64,000 bases of DNA from an uncultured Bacteroidales bacterium (lineage in GTDB: Bacteria; Bacteroidota; Bacteroidia; Bacteroidales; Paludibacteraceae). The translations under genes and the position numbers were made by a program. The notes under the pieces were generated by a model that saw only the letters and a program-made list of their open reading frames with translations, made no database searches and was not told the origin of the DNA. Shown one piece after another: positions 27,265 to 36,775 of this stretch. Every line of letters begins with the position of its first letter. Position 1 is the stretch's first letter. The stretch covers positions 1 through 64,000 of the forward strand of contig ONQO01000002.1 of the NCBI GenBank assembly GCA_900319995.1, given 5' to 3'.

Positions 27265-28551
27265 TTATTGTAAAGCCGGTACGGTATGCTCTTTAGTGCG
27301 TACGATACGCATTGTATTGATGAGCGTCACGTTCCCTTGGTCGTCGTCGGCGGTGTAAGAGTTGAACTCCAGACAATCGTCTTTGACGGTAATTTTTGTG
27401 AAACAAGGAGCCTCCGGTTGACCGAACATGCCGGTGAAGAGGTCGAAGTAGTTCTTTACATTATGATGTTTGCCGTCGAACAACAGTGCAGGATCCTCCG
27501 TATAGTCGGCTTCCATACGCTCGCGGCTATGCGGATAGTAGCGTTTATGACCGCAGGTGGCGCCGATGAAATAGAATGTGCCGTCATCCGTACGATAAGT
27601 GCCGTTCTTGTAACCGGTACGGTTCTTATTGCCATCCACCGGTACTTCCTCGCGGTCGGAGATAGCGTCAAGGATAGGTGTGCAGTCATCCGGATTGACC
27701 GGACCGATGACTTCGTAGGTGTGGTCATGACCCTGCAGTGCAACGTCAATCTCGCAAGCTTTCATTGTCGGCAACATGCAGTTTCTGAACAACGGCGGTT
27801 CCTCATCGATGGAGTGGTCCGAACCGGAGAAGAGGTTGAAGTGTGCCAGTGAGATGCGGTACTTGGTCATTGGATGTACAGCTGTTTGCTGGCGGAACCA
27901 GTAGCTCACGTGATCGTCTAAATAAGTGGACCAAGTACGGTTGAGTTGGTCGTATGACTCTCGCCAGAAATCCTGCATCGAGAAGACGAGGAACAACGCG
28001 TCACCATAGACGAAACTGTATGTGATACCTTCGAATTGTGGTTTGTTGGTGATGCTGATATTGAAATCGTTGTTTGTGTTGAAATGGTAAGTATAGTTTA
28101 TGTTCGGGCTGTCGTCATGGTTACCATCCGTCGGTACTATCGGCATCGCCTTGATGACGGGTTCCATTGCCTCCTCAAACCATCGTTCCCATTCCCATTC
28201 GCTGTTAGCAATCGTACCGTCTTCGACGAAATCACCGGGGAAGCAGCAGAACCGCGCCTCCGGAACGGTCTTGACAGCCGCCAGCGCGCACCGGCGTGCT
28301 TCCTTGACATAGGTCTCGTTCATGATATGGCTGTCGCTCATGATGAGGAAGGAGAACTCACCTTGGGAAGCATCCTCCGTGCGGAAATGGCCGATCGGAC
28401 TCCAGTGGCCTTCATATCCCACACGCCAGGAATAGGCAGTACCCGGAGTCAGGTTTTCCGCCAGTGCTTTATGGCTGATATACTTGTATTTAGTTCCTGC
28501 ACTCAAACCAGAAGCCTTGATGATATACGAACATATACCGGCGTAACGCAA
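27265..28551 (-). pseudogene. Phosphoesterase part of a frame-split lipoprotein gene
   Basis: 428 aa with no plausible start of its own (the TTG at 28551 is internal). It contains the fibronectin-like domain (SHKALAENLTPGTAYSWRVGY) and a complete metallophosphoesterase: MSDSH, FPGDF, TDGNHDD, LAHFN, LQGHDHTYE. It continues the frame of the gene at 28503-28946: a -1 shift at the A7 run (28555-28561) joins them into one 560-aa protein. It lacks the C-terminal tail. All metal ligands are intact, which argues for recent breakage, sequence error or recoding rather than old decay. Confidence 0.75.
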
Positions 28552-28946
28552 TGCTTTTTTTGTCTGTGTAGGCTCTGTACTTCTCCCTCGGTGACGCCTT
28601 CGTTGGTGAACCAGCAGAAGCCCATCCTTGTCTTTGGGTCACCATTGATGGTAGCCACTATACAATAGGGTTCCGTCTTCGGCACCAGATTCTTAATCGC
28701 CTGATCCAGCGCCGCTTTGTTCGCCTCGGATGAGTCCGCGGCACACTTGGTCAACGCAATCTTGAAAGCCGTATGGCTTGGGACCGTATAGTCCGCTACG
28801 GTGTAGATGGTATCCAGCACCTCCCATCGGGTCATTTCGGTTTTGACGGTGTCCTCCGGATTAACCGGTTCTTCAGGACCTACCGGCTTGTCGCATGCCG
28901 GCAGGACAAAGCAGACGGCTAATAGCAAATAGTAGAATTTCTTCAT
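28503..28946 (-). pseudogene. N-terminal part of the frame-split lipoprotein phosphoesterase
   Basis: 147 codons. Lipobox VLPAC, a proline-rich linker, then the domain seen in the 24004 protein before its phosphoesterase (DYTVPSHTAFKIAL; NINGDPKTRMGFCWFTNEGV). After GEVQ the frame runs into unrelated residues and stops at 28503. About 25-30 residues present in the paralogue are missing here. The ATG (28944-28946) follows the upstream TGA by one base, indicating translational coupling. Confidence 0.75.
28555..28561 (-). other. A7 run in slippery context A AAA AAG
   Basis: On the minus strand, in the frame of the upstream part, the codons read caA AAA AAG, the classic bacterial -1 slippery heptamer. 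A -1 slip continues as Ala-Leu-Arg-Tyr into the phosphoesterase frame. No clear stimulatory stem-loop is visible; a GAGGGAG lies about 25 nt upstream, farther than the usual 10-14 nt. Confidence 0.5.
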
Positions 28947-28947
28947 A

Positions 28948-30207
28948 TCAGTGTGTTATTTTAAGGGTGTTAAACAATTCTGTTTTTCCGTCATCCTTAA
29001 CTTTGAACGACTCCAATAGGATATGGTCTTTTTTGACGGTAATACGTGTGTAAGAAGGTGCTCCCGGTTGTCCGAACATACCTGTGAAAAGGTCGAAATA
29101 GTTCTCTACCTTGTGGATATGTTGCGAGGCATCCATCTCGTCCCTCGTCAGCGGAGTATAGCGTTTGGCACCGCAAGTGGCTCCGATGAAATAAAGTGTT
29201 CCATCGGTCACATCATAGACGCCATCTTTTCTGCCGGTGATATTACTCAGATCGTCAGTCCGTACACTTTTCTGGTCCGATATGGCATTAAGGAGCGGCT
29301 TGTGCGTGTCCGGGTTGACGGGTCCGATAACTTCATACGTATGGTCATGACCTTGTAGCACCAGATCCATTCGGCATTCTTTCATTACCGGTAGCATCGT
29401 CGCTCGCATCAGCGGTGTCTCTTTGTCGCGTTGGTGATCTGAGCCGGAGAAAAGATTCTTGTGTACTAACCCCACACGCCATGTAGCTTCCGGATGGGCA
29501 GCCGTCTGTTTGCGGAACCAGTTACCTAAGTCGCGCGTGAAATATTCGGATGTAGAGTTGGCGTAATCATATTCTCCGCGCCAGAAATCCTGCATCGAGA
29601 AAGCAATCAACTGCATGTCACCATAAACGAAACTATAGTTGATACCTGCGAATTGCGGGCGGACTTTGGTCTCCAGATTGAAAGTGGTGTCGGTATTAAA
29701 ATGGTACGAATAATTGAGTAGCGGACTATCGTCATGGTTACCGTCAGTAGGCACTAACGGCATTTGCATCAGCACAGGCTGAAGTGCTTCTTCGAACCAG
29801 CGTTCCCATTCCCATTCGGAGTTATTGTCAGTGCCGGTATCAACAAAATCACCGGGGAAGACGCAGAAGCGCGCGTTCTTCTCATCGCGTGCAACTGCTT
29901 CCGCGCACAAGCGCGCTGCGTCTATATATTCCTTATTCTGTATATGGCTGTCGGTCATATAGATGAACGAGAATTCTTCTTGTTGGTCATCCGCAGTGCG
30001 GAAACGGGCTATCGGGCTCCAGTGACCCTTATATCCAACACGCCAACTGTAATCTGTTCCGGGATTTAGATTGTCAGCCAGAGCTTTGTGGCTTTCATAG
30101 CGGAAGGCAGTGTTCTTGTCTATCTTGGCTTCTTTGAGGATACCTGAAGAAGAAATCGCGTAATGAAGGGGCGGGGTAGTGGTAGTCGTTGCCGGTACGG
30201 TAATCAC
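28948..30207 (-). pseudogene. Phosphoesterase part of a second frame-split gene
   Basis: 419 codons, beginning at ATT/GTG-like codons with no true start. Fibronectin-like domain then phosphoesterase with MTDSH, FPGDF, TDGNHDD, LVHKN and LQGHDHTYE, all ligands present. It ends in FNTLKITH without the tail. It is the continuation of the beta-helix gene at 30095-31258, with which it overlaps out of frame by about 110 bp. Compared with the 24004 protein, roughly 90 residues around the junction are deleted. Confidence 0.7.
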
Positions 30208-31258
30208 TGCGTCGGATGAACGAAGGTACAGTGTAATCCACCTTTCGGTAGAGTTTGTAATCAGTTGGGTCGTCTCTATGCGAGGCGGGAGTCATGGCTG
30301 CTATGCGGTGGGACGGAGTACCGATGCTGTAGTCGGCAGCCAGCATGATAGCCTCTTCTGAGTCGGTCAGAGGCACACCGGCAAACGTGGCTGGGTCACG
30401 GAAATGCGGACCATCGGGCGCTTCGTTGTTAACCGACAACCAGGGTTTTTCAAAGAAATGGTCTTCAAACCCCTCGTCGGCACGACTCTCGCCGGAGGTA
30501 CTCTCATCGGACACATAGTTGGACGGATCGACAAAACCGTATTCGTTACGGTTACCCCACATGGTACAGGCATAAACCGAACTCTCCGAGTGGATTCCGC
30601 CGTAGCGGTCGCCGTAGTTATTGGCTATTGTGCAGTGTGTCAGTGTTCCGTCAAAATTGGCGACACCACCGGCATCTGGCCATTCGTGTCCTATAGCGGA
30701 GCAGTTATGGATAAGACATTCTTCCAGCTTGGCGCCTAATGCTGAGGCCTCCGGCAAATCACCTTTGATGAGGACTCCGCCGCATTGCAAGCCACTACAT
30801 CCGCGTATTGTACAATACCGCATCCTAACGTTGCCACGCAACCATGCCGCGCCGCCACGCTGGTCATGACGTGCATTCTGCAGCACGAAATCTTCGATAT
30901 AGGTGGGCAATACACAGTCTGCTTCACAACTCACTAACCGAGTGTTCATACCTGTGCCGTCCAGAATACTTTTGGCATGATGGCTGCGATTGCGGCTCCA
31001 TGACTCGTCTGCTGTACATCCGCCGAGAATAGTAACACCGTCTTTTAAAATAATTCCCTCGTGGTATAATCCGGCTTCTACAAACAGAGTGTCACCTGGC
31101 TTGCAGTTGTCAATACCCAGCCGGACGGAGCCTTGCGCCGTCTCCCAACGCTTGCCGTCTTCACGGTCATCGCCATCTGTGCGCACATACCACGCAGCTG
31201 CTGACGCTTCAAGCGCTAGTGCTGCAAAGTATAATATGGTAAAATGTCTAAATGACAC
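30095..31258 (-). pseudogene. Beta-helix part of the second frame-split gene
   Basis: 387 codons from a GTG at 31258. Signal peptide (SFRHFTILYFAALALEASA), whose first residues are encoded by the AAATGAC-type heptamer array. Beta-helix of the 24004 type: GDTLFVEAGLYHEGI, VRMRYCTIRGCSGLQCG, LTHCTIANNYGDRYGG. It then reaches KLYRKVDYTVPSF, homologous to ELYKMEDYTVPSF in the 24004 protein, and jumps frame. The later residues (RRSDYRTGND) are the out-of-frame reading of DAVITVPATT. No homopolymer is present at this junction, so a deletion is the simplest cause. Confidence 0.7.
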
Positions 31259-31290
31259 AATAAATGAACAAATGGTAAATGATTATATGG
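31250..31290. repeat. AAATGAC-type heptamer spacer spanning a stop and a start codon
   Basis: Tandem 7-mers (AAATGAC, AAATGAA, AAATGGT). They supply the pfkB stop (F-T-I-stop) and the GTG start plus first codons of the next gene. Confidence 0.75.
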
Positions 31291-32230
31291 TAAATCCGAA
31301 CCGCTCACGCCCGATGCGTTCCACGTCTTCACGGCAGGTAAATGCAGTTGTACCTCCGGCAGCGGTTGTGTTTACGGCACCGGTCATGTTACCGTACTCC
31401 TGACAGCGATCAAGGGCGTCACCGGCTGCAAAACGGGTTAGGAAACCCGAGTTGAAACTATCGCCTGCGCCGATGCAGTCCACTACGTTCTTGTTCAGTA
31501 GAGCTGCTTGTTTGCGGTCTGGCTCGCCCTTGCGAACCAATATACTGCCCTTGCTACCACATTTGATGACTGCTGCGTTGGCGTAAGGACGAATCTTCTC
31601 GATTGCCTCTTCCAAACTCTCGCTTCGGGTCAGGAACTTCAACTCCGTCTCGTTAGGCATGAACACCGTTACTAACGGCAGTACTTGTTTGTAATCCAGA
31701 TCCCATTGCTCCATCGGATCCCATTGGCTGTCAAGCGAAACGGTTACGCCGTTCTCTTTGCACAACGCTAAAATCTTCATCAAATCACGCTTCACACCGC
31801 TCTGCATATAAATCGACGAGATATGGATATGTTTGGTCTCTTTGAAAACCTCCGGATTGATGTCTTCCAAACCCATATAATCCATCGCTCCCTGATAAGT
31901 CAGATTGGCGCGGTCTTCATCGTAACTCATGCATATAGTAGCGCCGGTAGCGTACTTGTCCTGACGAATCAAATAGCGAGTATCTACTCCTTTGGCTTTT
32001 AGCGAACTCTCTACCAAATCGCCGAAACTATCGTTTCCGATCATACCGCAGAAAGCCACTTTGGCACCCAGAGCCGCAGCATTGGCAGCGAAAATAGCTG
32101 TGGAACTACCCAATGTAAGGGTCATTTGTTTGGCAAACTTCTCCTTGCCTATTTCTGGTTCGCCTTCAATCTGATTTAAAATCAAATCCACGTTCAACTC
32201 GCCTAAAGCGACAATATCAAATTGTTTCAT
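31283..32230 (-). CDS. PfkB-family sugar kinase (probable tagatose-6-phosphate or related kinase)
   Basis: 315 aa ribokinase fold. N-terminal signature ALGELNVDLIL and glycine pair; C-terminal PfkB signature DCIGAGDSFNSGF with the catalytic Asp. Phosphorylates a sugar or sugar phosphate with ATP. Between agaS / KbaZ-type genes and the glycan enzymes, phosphorylation of tagatose-6-phosphate to the 1,6-bisphosphate is the natural guess, but the sequence alone does not exclude a free-sugar kinase. The final residues and stop lie in a heptamer array. Confidence 0.8.
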   Translation of the reverse strand: MKQFDIVALGELNVDLILNQIEGEPEIGKEKFAKQMTLTLGSSTAIFAANAAALGAKVAFCGMIGNDSFGDLVESSLKAKGVDTRYLIRQDKYATGATICMSYDEDRANLTYQGAMDYMGLEDINPEVFKETKHIHISSIYMQSGVKRDLMKILALCKENGVTVSLDSQWDPMEQWDLDYKQVLPLVTVFMPNETELKFLTRSESLEEAIEKIRPYANAAVIKCGSKGSILVRKGEPDRKQAALLNKNVVDCIGAGDSFNSGFLTRFAAGDALDRCQEYGNMTGAVNTTAAGGTTAFTCREDVERIGRERFGFTI

Positions 32231-32280
32231 AAATGACTAAATTATTAAATGACTAAATAAATGAACAAATGGTAAATCAC
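32228..32280. repeat. AAATGAC-type heptamer spacer
   Basis: Between the esterase and the kinase: AAATGAC, AAATTAT, AAATGAC and similar units abutting the kinase ATG. Confidence 0.75.
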
Positions 32281-33638
32281 AGGAACTTTTTCCTGAAATT
32301 CTCAATCATCGAATACCAATTCTTGGGGTAGTCGTGCGTCATATCCGGATAGAAATGGTATTCTTTGTTAGCTGCAGGTGTCTTAAGGTTGTTGAAAGGC
32401 GCGATATTGGTATGTGGAGGGCAAGTGCCATCCTTCAAACCACTCGTTGCCAGTACACCGCAAGAGATACGTGTTGCGAGGTTCTTCGTGTCGTAATAAC
32501 TCAGGAAAGCATACATCTCCTCGTCCGTCAAACCCGCCTTCTTGGCTGCACTCTTGTAACTCGAACCTGGCCAGTCCACAATCTTGAAATAGTCAGGAAA
32601 GTCGCCAAGGAACGCTACGTTCGGAGTAATTGCCGTGAAAGGATAGTCGCTCAACGCAGCACAAGCGTAACAGAGCGCACCGCCTTGGCTCGAACCTTCT
32701 GCAAAGAGTTTGGTCATGTCACTCGTCTCACGGGTAGCCATAAACCGCACAGTCTGAACAGCATCCATGAACGCACCGCGGTAGTAATAACTGTCCTTGT
32801 CGCCCACATGGTAAGCCAGCCAGTCGCCGTAGATATTCTCGCAGTCCTCGTCCACTCCGGGATTGCCGGTCGAAGCAGGACGGTTATTCAAATACTGCCC
32901 TCTATGAGACAGGTAGAACTCTGCATAATTGGACGAACCGCCGCTGGGACACTCACATTTGCTCTTGCTGCCCTGCGTGTCATAACCGTAGAAATGAACC
33001 AGCACAGGGTGTTTAGCGCCGTCTGTCGGCTCGCAGTAATAACCGCGAATCTTCACCGGATCGCCACTCAAACCGTCTGGTACAGAATACATCTCCACCA
33101 AATACACCTTGCGTGCCGAAGAGGATTTCTCTTTGATTTCCTTCAGCACAGGATTCATATCCACTGCTGTCAACTGGTCTTTGGCACCCTGCCAGTATTG
33201 GTCAAAATCAGGTTGCTTATCCGGAGCAGAAACGATGTCGAACGGATCAATCCCGAAAACAAGGTTTCGTGCTGTCTTACCGTTTACAAAACACATGGCG
33301 CGATAGAAGCCCGGTTCCAAATTCTCAGAAGTGGTCACGGCATAGTTGCGCTTCGTGTTTCCTGCTAACTCCACCGTGTCTGTCATTTCCAAAACCAGTT
33401 GTTTGGTATCCGTTGAGATACGTACTTTGATGGCCAGTTGCGCTGGTTCGACTTCTGCGTTCTCTAACGTGATATTGAAGTACGGCTTGCCCTGCCAAAT
33501 CATGTCTTCCGGCTCCACTACCGTCGTGTCATGAGGGTTGATGGGCGGATCGACAACTGTTTGGGGCTCACATCCGCAGGCTCCTAACAGCGCGGCAGTT
33601 ACCAGCGCTACAAAGAATATAGAATACTGTTTCTGCAT
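32277..33638 (-). CDS. CE7-family acetyl xylan esterase / cephalosporin-C deacetylase lipoprotein
   Basis: 453 aa from the ATG at 33636-33638. Lipobox LLGACG. An N-terminal beta-sandwich (about 40-130) precedes the alpha/beta-hydrolase. Catalytic triad: Ser in EGSSQGGA, Asp in SGLKDGTCPP, His in DMTHDYP. The oxyanion Tyr is likely in HFYGYDTQG. It would remove acetyl groups from sugars before cleavage. Operon position suggests acetylated galactose/GalNAc glycan. Heptamers lie in the gap to the next gene upstream (33645-33672). Confidence 0.85.
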   Translation of the reverse strand: MQKQYSIFFVALVTAALLGACGCEPQTVVDPPINPHDTTVVEPEDMIWQGKPYFNITLENAEVEPAQLAIKVRISTDTKQLVLEMTDTVELAGNTKRNYAVTTSENLEPGFYRAMCFVNGKTARNLVFGIDPFDIVSAPDKQPDFDQYWQGAKDQLTAVDMNPVLKEIKEKSSSARKVYLVEMYSVPDGLSGDPVKIRGYYCEPTDGAKHPVLVHFYGYDTQGSKSKCECPSGGSSNYAEFYLSHRGQYLNNRPASTGNPGVDEDCENIYGDWLAYHVGDKDSYYYRGAFMDAVQTVRFMATRETSDMTKLFAEGSSQGGALCYACAALSDYPFTAITPNVAFLGDFPDYFKIVDWPGSSYKSAAKKAGLTDEEMYAFLSYYDTKNLATRISCGVLATSGLKDGTCPPHTNIAPFNNLKTPAANKEYHFYPDMTHDYPKNWYSMIENFRKKFL

Positions 33639-33672
33639 AATTGATTCAATGTTCAAATGAACAAATGATAAA

Positions 33673-34902
33673 TTACTTCAGGTAGTCATTCAGATTAACG
33701 ATGTTGAACGCGTTGTAGTACTTGTCCATGTTATGCTCGATGCGCATCAGCACTACTTCCTCTGCATGAATACCCAGACGCTCCAGATTGTCATACAGCA
33801 TCTGGCGGGCTACGAGAACCTCCGGTTTCTGCCAAATATAACGGCAACCGGTCTTAACCAGCCATAACTGACGCTCCGGCGTACACTCTTTCAGGTCTTT
33901 GCCAACCTCTTCTCCATGCAGCCATTTCTTCCAACGGTTCGACTCATAAACGCATTGCCACAGCACATCGGTCATGTGGCTCAACTGAGCAATCTTACCC
34001 TCTGCGTGCAGTTTCTTCTCTTCTTCCTCAAGTTCAGCGAGCGCATCGTACTCGTTCATCGTGAACTCCGGTCCGACGTTCGCGGCTCCCATTCCTGCCT
34101 TCGGATAGTCCTCGGGGTTGTCCACATCGTCGGAATAGTGGCCCTTGATATAACTGCCGTACGGACGTACCTTCGCGGTCAGTTTGCGTGCCACCTCTGC
34201 GTCAAAGAACGTAGTATGCAGGTCTGTTCCTACTTTACCTACAATGAAGCATGGCCAGATATCGTCCAAACCAACCTCATGCAGACCGGCTTTCAGACCC
34301 TCAAGGAAAGTGTCAAAGGTCTTCTCGTCTGCCAGACCGCCGTGAACCTCTTCCGTTCCTACTTCGTAAGAAATAGGAGCGATGTTGTGTGCCTTGCGGA
34401 AATCCTCGGCATGCTTGATCAACTCTACCGTACGTTTTACAACTACGTGAATATCAATAATCTGACCTTTCGGCAGGAAGATATCTACGGTCGGGTCAAC
34501 GTGGATCAGATCATAACCTGCCAGAATAGCTGCCTCATAACTCTTCTTCACACCGTTCATAGCGCGCTCCGTGTCCCAACGCTCAATCGACTGTTTGTCC
34601 TTCAACCACGGACCGCCGTGATCGATTGCCACTACGTACGGACCGGTGTAATGAACTGCCGCTGCCTCGCGAGCTAAGATCTTCGTGAAGACATCTTGTG
34701 TCATACCGGTATAACCACCGTCGCAATCCACTTGGTTCAGCGTCGTCGCGAAATAGATAGGCGAATTGTTACGTTTCGCTGCGCGGAACGATGCTTTGAT
34801 TACTGCCAATGAGTTCGGACATGCCGCAAATAACGTCATTGGAACACCTGTTGCTTTTTTACGCTCCTCCATCACACGGAGGATATTTTCTGTCTTTGCC
34901 AT
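33673..34902 (-). CDS. D-tagatose-1,6-bisphosphate aldolase non-catalytic subunit (KbaZ/GatZ family)
   Basis: 409 aa. Recognised by IDHGGPWLKDKQ, LIHVDPTVDIF, YEVGTEEVHGGL and the C-terminal ECTPERQLWLVKTGCRYIW region. In Enterobacteria this subunit stabilises the catalytic KbaY/GatY partner that cleaves tagatose-1,6-bisphosphate to DHAP and glyceraldehyde-3-phosphate. No catalytic partner is in the window, so it may be elsewhere or this protein may act alone. It lies 86 bp after agaS; the spacer contains imperfect copies of the 5034 palindrome. Confidence 0.85.
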   Translation of the reverse strand: MAKTENILRVMEERKKATGVPMTLFAACPNSLAVIKASFRAAKRNNSPIYFATTLNQVDCDGGYTGMTQDVFTKILAREAAAVHYTGPYVVAIDHGGPWLKDKQSIERWDTERAMNGVKKSYEAAILAGYDLIHVDPTVDIFLPKGQIIDIHVVVKRTVELIKHAEDFRKAHNIAPISYEVGTEEVHGGLADEKTFDTFLEGLKAGLHEVGLDDIWPCFIVGKVGTDLHTTFFDAEVARKLTAKVRPYGSYIKGHYSDDVDNPEDYPKAGMGAANVGPEFTMNEYDALAELEEEEKKLHAEGKIAQLSHMTDVLWQCVYESNRWKKWLHGEEVGKDLKECTPERQLWLVKTGCRYIWQKPEVLVARQMLYDNLERLGIHAEEVVLMRIEHNMDKYYNAFNIVNLNDYLK

Positions 34903-34969
34903 ATTTTTTGAGTTTTTATTGTTTCTTATTTATCGACCAATCTTGGGCGATCTGTTTTGGCGTCTTTGC

Positions 34970-34990
34970 ATCGACCATATATGGGCGATT
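34970..34990. repeat. Third copy of the TCGACCATATATGG element
   Basis: TCGACCATATATGGGCGA, related to the palindromes at 5034 and 5134. A fainter copy (TCGACCAATCTTGGGCGA) is at 34935-34952. Confidence 0.6.
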
Positions 34991-36107
34991 ATTCATAAAT
35001 GGTCACTCCTTCAACCACGCGATGGATGTTACCGCTCACGCTCGGTGCATCGGGATTCAGACCGTGTGCTTTCGAAGCATAGAATCCGAGCAACTGTCCA
35101 ACCAGTACATAAGGTACAATCCCGTAGAAATCGTTCTCTTTCGGACCAAACGGCATCTTCACTACCAAATCAACCTTCACGCCCGGCAACTCCGGTGCAT
35201 TGCCGGCGATAACAATCACCTGTGCTACAGGATTGTTGTTCGCATCCACCTGCTTTACCAGGTCGCGCTCGTAGCGCTGTACGTACTCTTTGTCGGTCAT
35301 CAGATAAACCACCAGCGACTTGTCGTTCACGACTGCTTTCGGTCCGTGACGGAAGCCTAAGAAACTGTCAAACTTGCATACTACGGCGCCGTCGGTCAGC
35401 TCCTGCAGTTTCAAATGGCACTCTTCTGCGATGCCCTTCAAAGCACCCGAGCCCAAGAACACACCGCGCTCGAACGGACGCTCGCCGATTCCTTTCAGCT
35501 TCTCCTCGTACTCGCTGATCACAGCCTCAGCATTCTTCGCCGTCTTCTCAATCTCGTCCGCATCCTGTTCCAGCGTGTCTATATGACCGAGCATCAGACA
35601 CGTCAGCAGCATCGTCGAGAACGAACTGGTCATAGCCAGACTCTTGTCGTCCGTCTCCTCCGGCAGCAACAGCAGCAGGATATTGTCCTTGCCCTCTGCC
35701 TGCAACGCCAACTTGCCGTTCTTGTTGCAAGTGATATACACATGGGCTACGTTCTTGCACAGTTTGTTCGCCAGGTTCACCGCTCCGACGCTCTCGGGGC
35801 TGTTTCCCGAACGGGCAAAACTAACCAGCAGCAACGAACGCTCTTTGTCCAGCAGGTACTCTGAATGAGTGATCAGATCGGTCGTCGGAACCGAACGTAC
35901 ATTCCGCCACATGCCGCGCATCACCGGCAGCAATGCGTCGCCGATGAATGCCGATGTGCCGGCACCCGTCAGCACTACATCCGTATCCGGTGTCAAATAC
36001 TTGTGCATGAATGCACTTACCTCAGCTTTCGCCGCCAACAATGCCTTCAACTCCTTGCGCCACATCGCAGGTTGCTGATGAATCTCGTCAAATGTGTAAT
36101 TTGTCAT
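34989..36107 (-). CDS. agaS: SIS-domain sugar isomerase/deaminase, AgaS
   Basis: 372 aa with two SIS domains. First SIS motif DVVLTGAGTSAFIGDAL, SFARSGNSPESVGA; second FLGSGALKGIAEECHLKL, then DSFLGFRHGPKA. This is the AgaS pattern, resembling GlmS isomerase domains without the amidotransferase. AgaS converts galactosamine-6-phosphate to tagatose-6-phosphate and ammonia. First gene of the operon running to 22484. Promoter at 36363-36370, with TTTCGTTTCG beside it, suggests control by the DeoR-type regulator. Confidence 0.88.
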   Translation of the reverse strand: MTNYTFDEIHQQPAMWRKELKALLAAKAEVSAFMHKYLTPDTDVVLTGAGTSAFIGDALLPVMRGMWRNVRSVPTTDLITHSEYLLDKERSLLLVSFARSGNSPESVGAVNLANKLCKNVAHVYITCNKNGKLALQAEGKDNILLLLLPEETDDKSLAMTSSFSTMLLTCLMLGHIDTLEQDADEIEKTAKNAEAVISEYEEKLKGIGERPFERGVFLGSGALKGIAEECHLKLQELTDGAVVCKFDSFLGFRHGPKAVVNDKSLVVYLMTDKEYVQRYERDLVKQVDANNNPVAQVIVIAGNAPELPGVKVDLVVKMPFGPKENDFYGIVPYVLVGQLLGFYASKAHGLNPDAPSVSGNIHRVVEGVTIYE

Positions 36108-36347
36108 AACTATTTTTGTTTAAATTGTTTATTATCTTTTAGTTTGAATTGTTTATTATCTAAAAAGTTTCGTTTAATTCGTGAACAATAATTATTTTTG
36201 AATCCCTTTGGACCGTTTTAGACGAAAAAAACTTCGTCCATTTTGCCGGATAGCATCCGGCTATCCAATATGCAAGCTATCATATTATCCTTAAAAAATT
36301 GTCTTTAATTGTGGATAATTGTTGACTTACAAATTTTTCGGGTATCA

Positions 36348-36370
36348 TTTCGTTTCGCGACGCAAAATTA
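36348..36370 (-). promoter_or_regulatory. Promoter and candidate operator of the agaS operon
   Basis: Minus-strand TAATTTTG (36370-36363) followed by two adjacent CGAAA units (TTTCGTTTCG on plus, 36348-36357), at the expected transcription start. TTTC repeated with 5-bp period is like the known AgaR consensus in Enterobacteria (from memory). The leader to agaS is about 245 nt. Confidence 0.6.
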
Positions 36371-36775
36371 CAATATTTTTATAATAAATACGCGCTCGCG
36401 AATTATGCTTAAAAACATATTTTAGAAAAAACAAACACTAATCTTTTCTTTTTCAGCAATTTAACAGTTTCATTTCTGCTTTCAAAACCTTTCGAAAACG
36501 TTTCTATTCATTTCCCTATTTCCACTTTTACTTTTACATGTTCCTAACTCCACTTTTACTTTTGCATGTTCAATTTCCCATTACTGTTGACGCGTTAACT
36601 TTATTAGGTCAACTCATAACTGTCCACTTGAAATTCAAAATTACTGCTGTTGCGTTAACTCTTATTGGACCTCCTATAAGTTGCATATATTCAGTGTTAT
36701 ATGAACATATTTTTAGTTTTCGATTAGAAATCATTTTCGGCATTTTGGGGCATTTTTTGCACATTTATGTTCATT

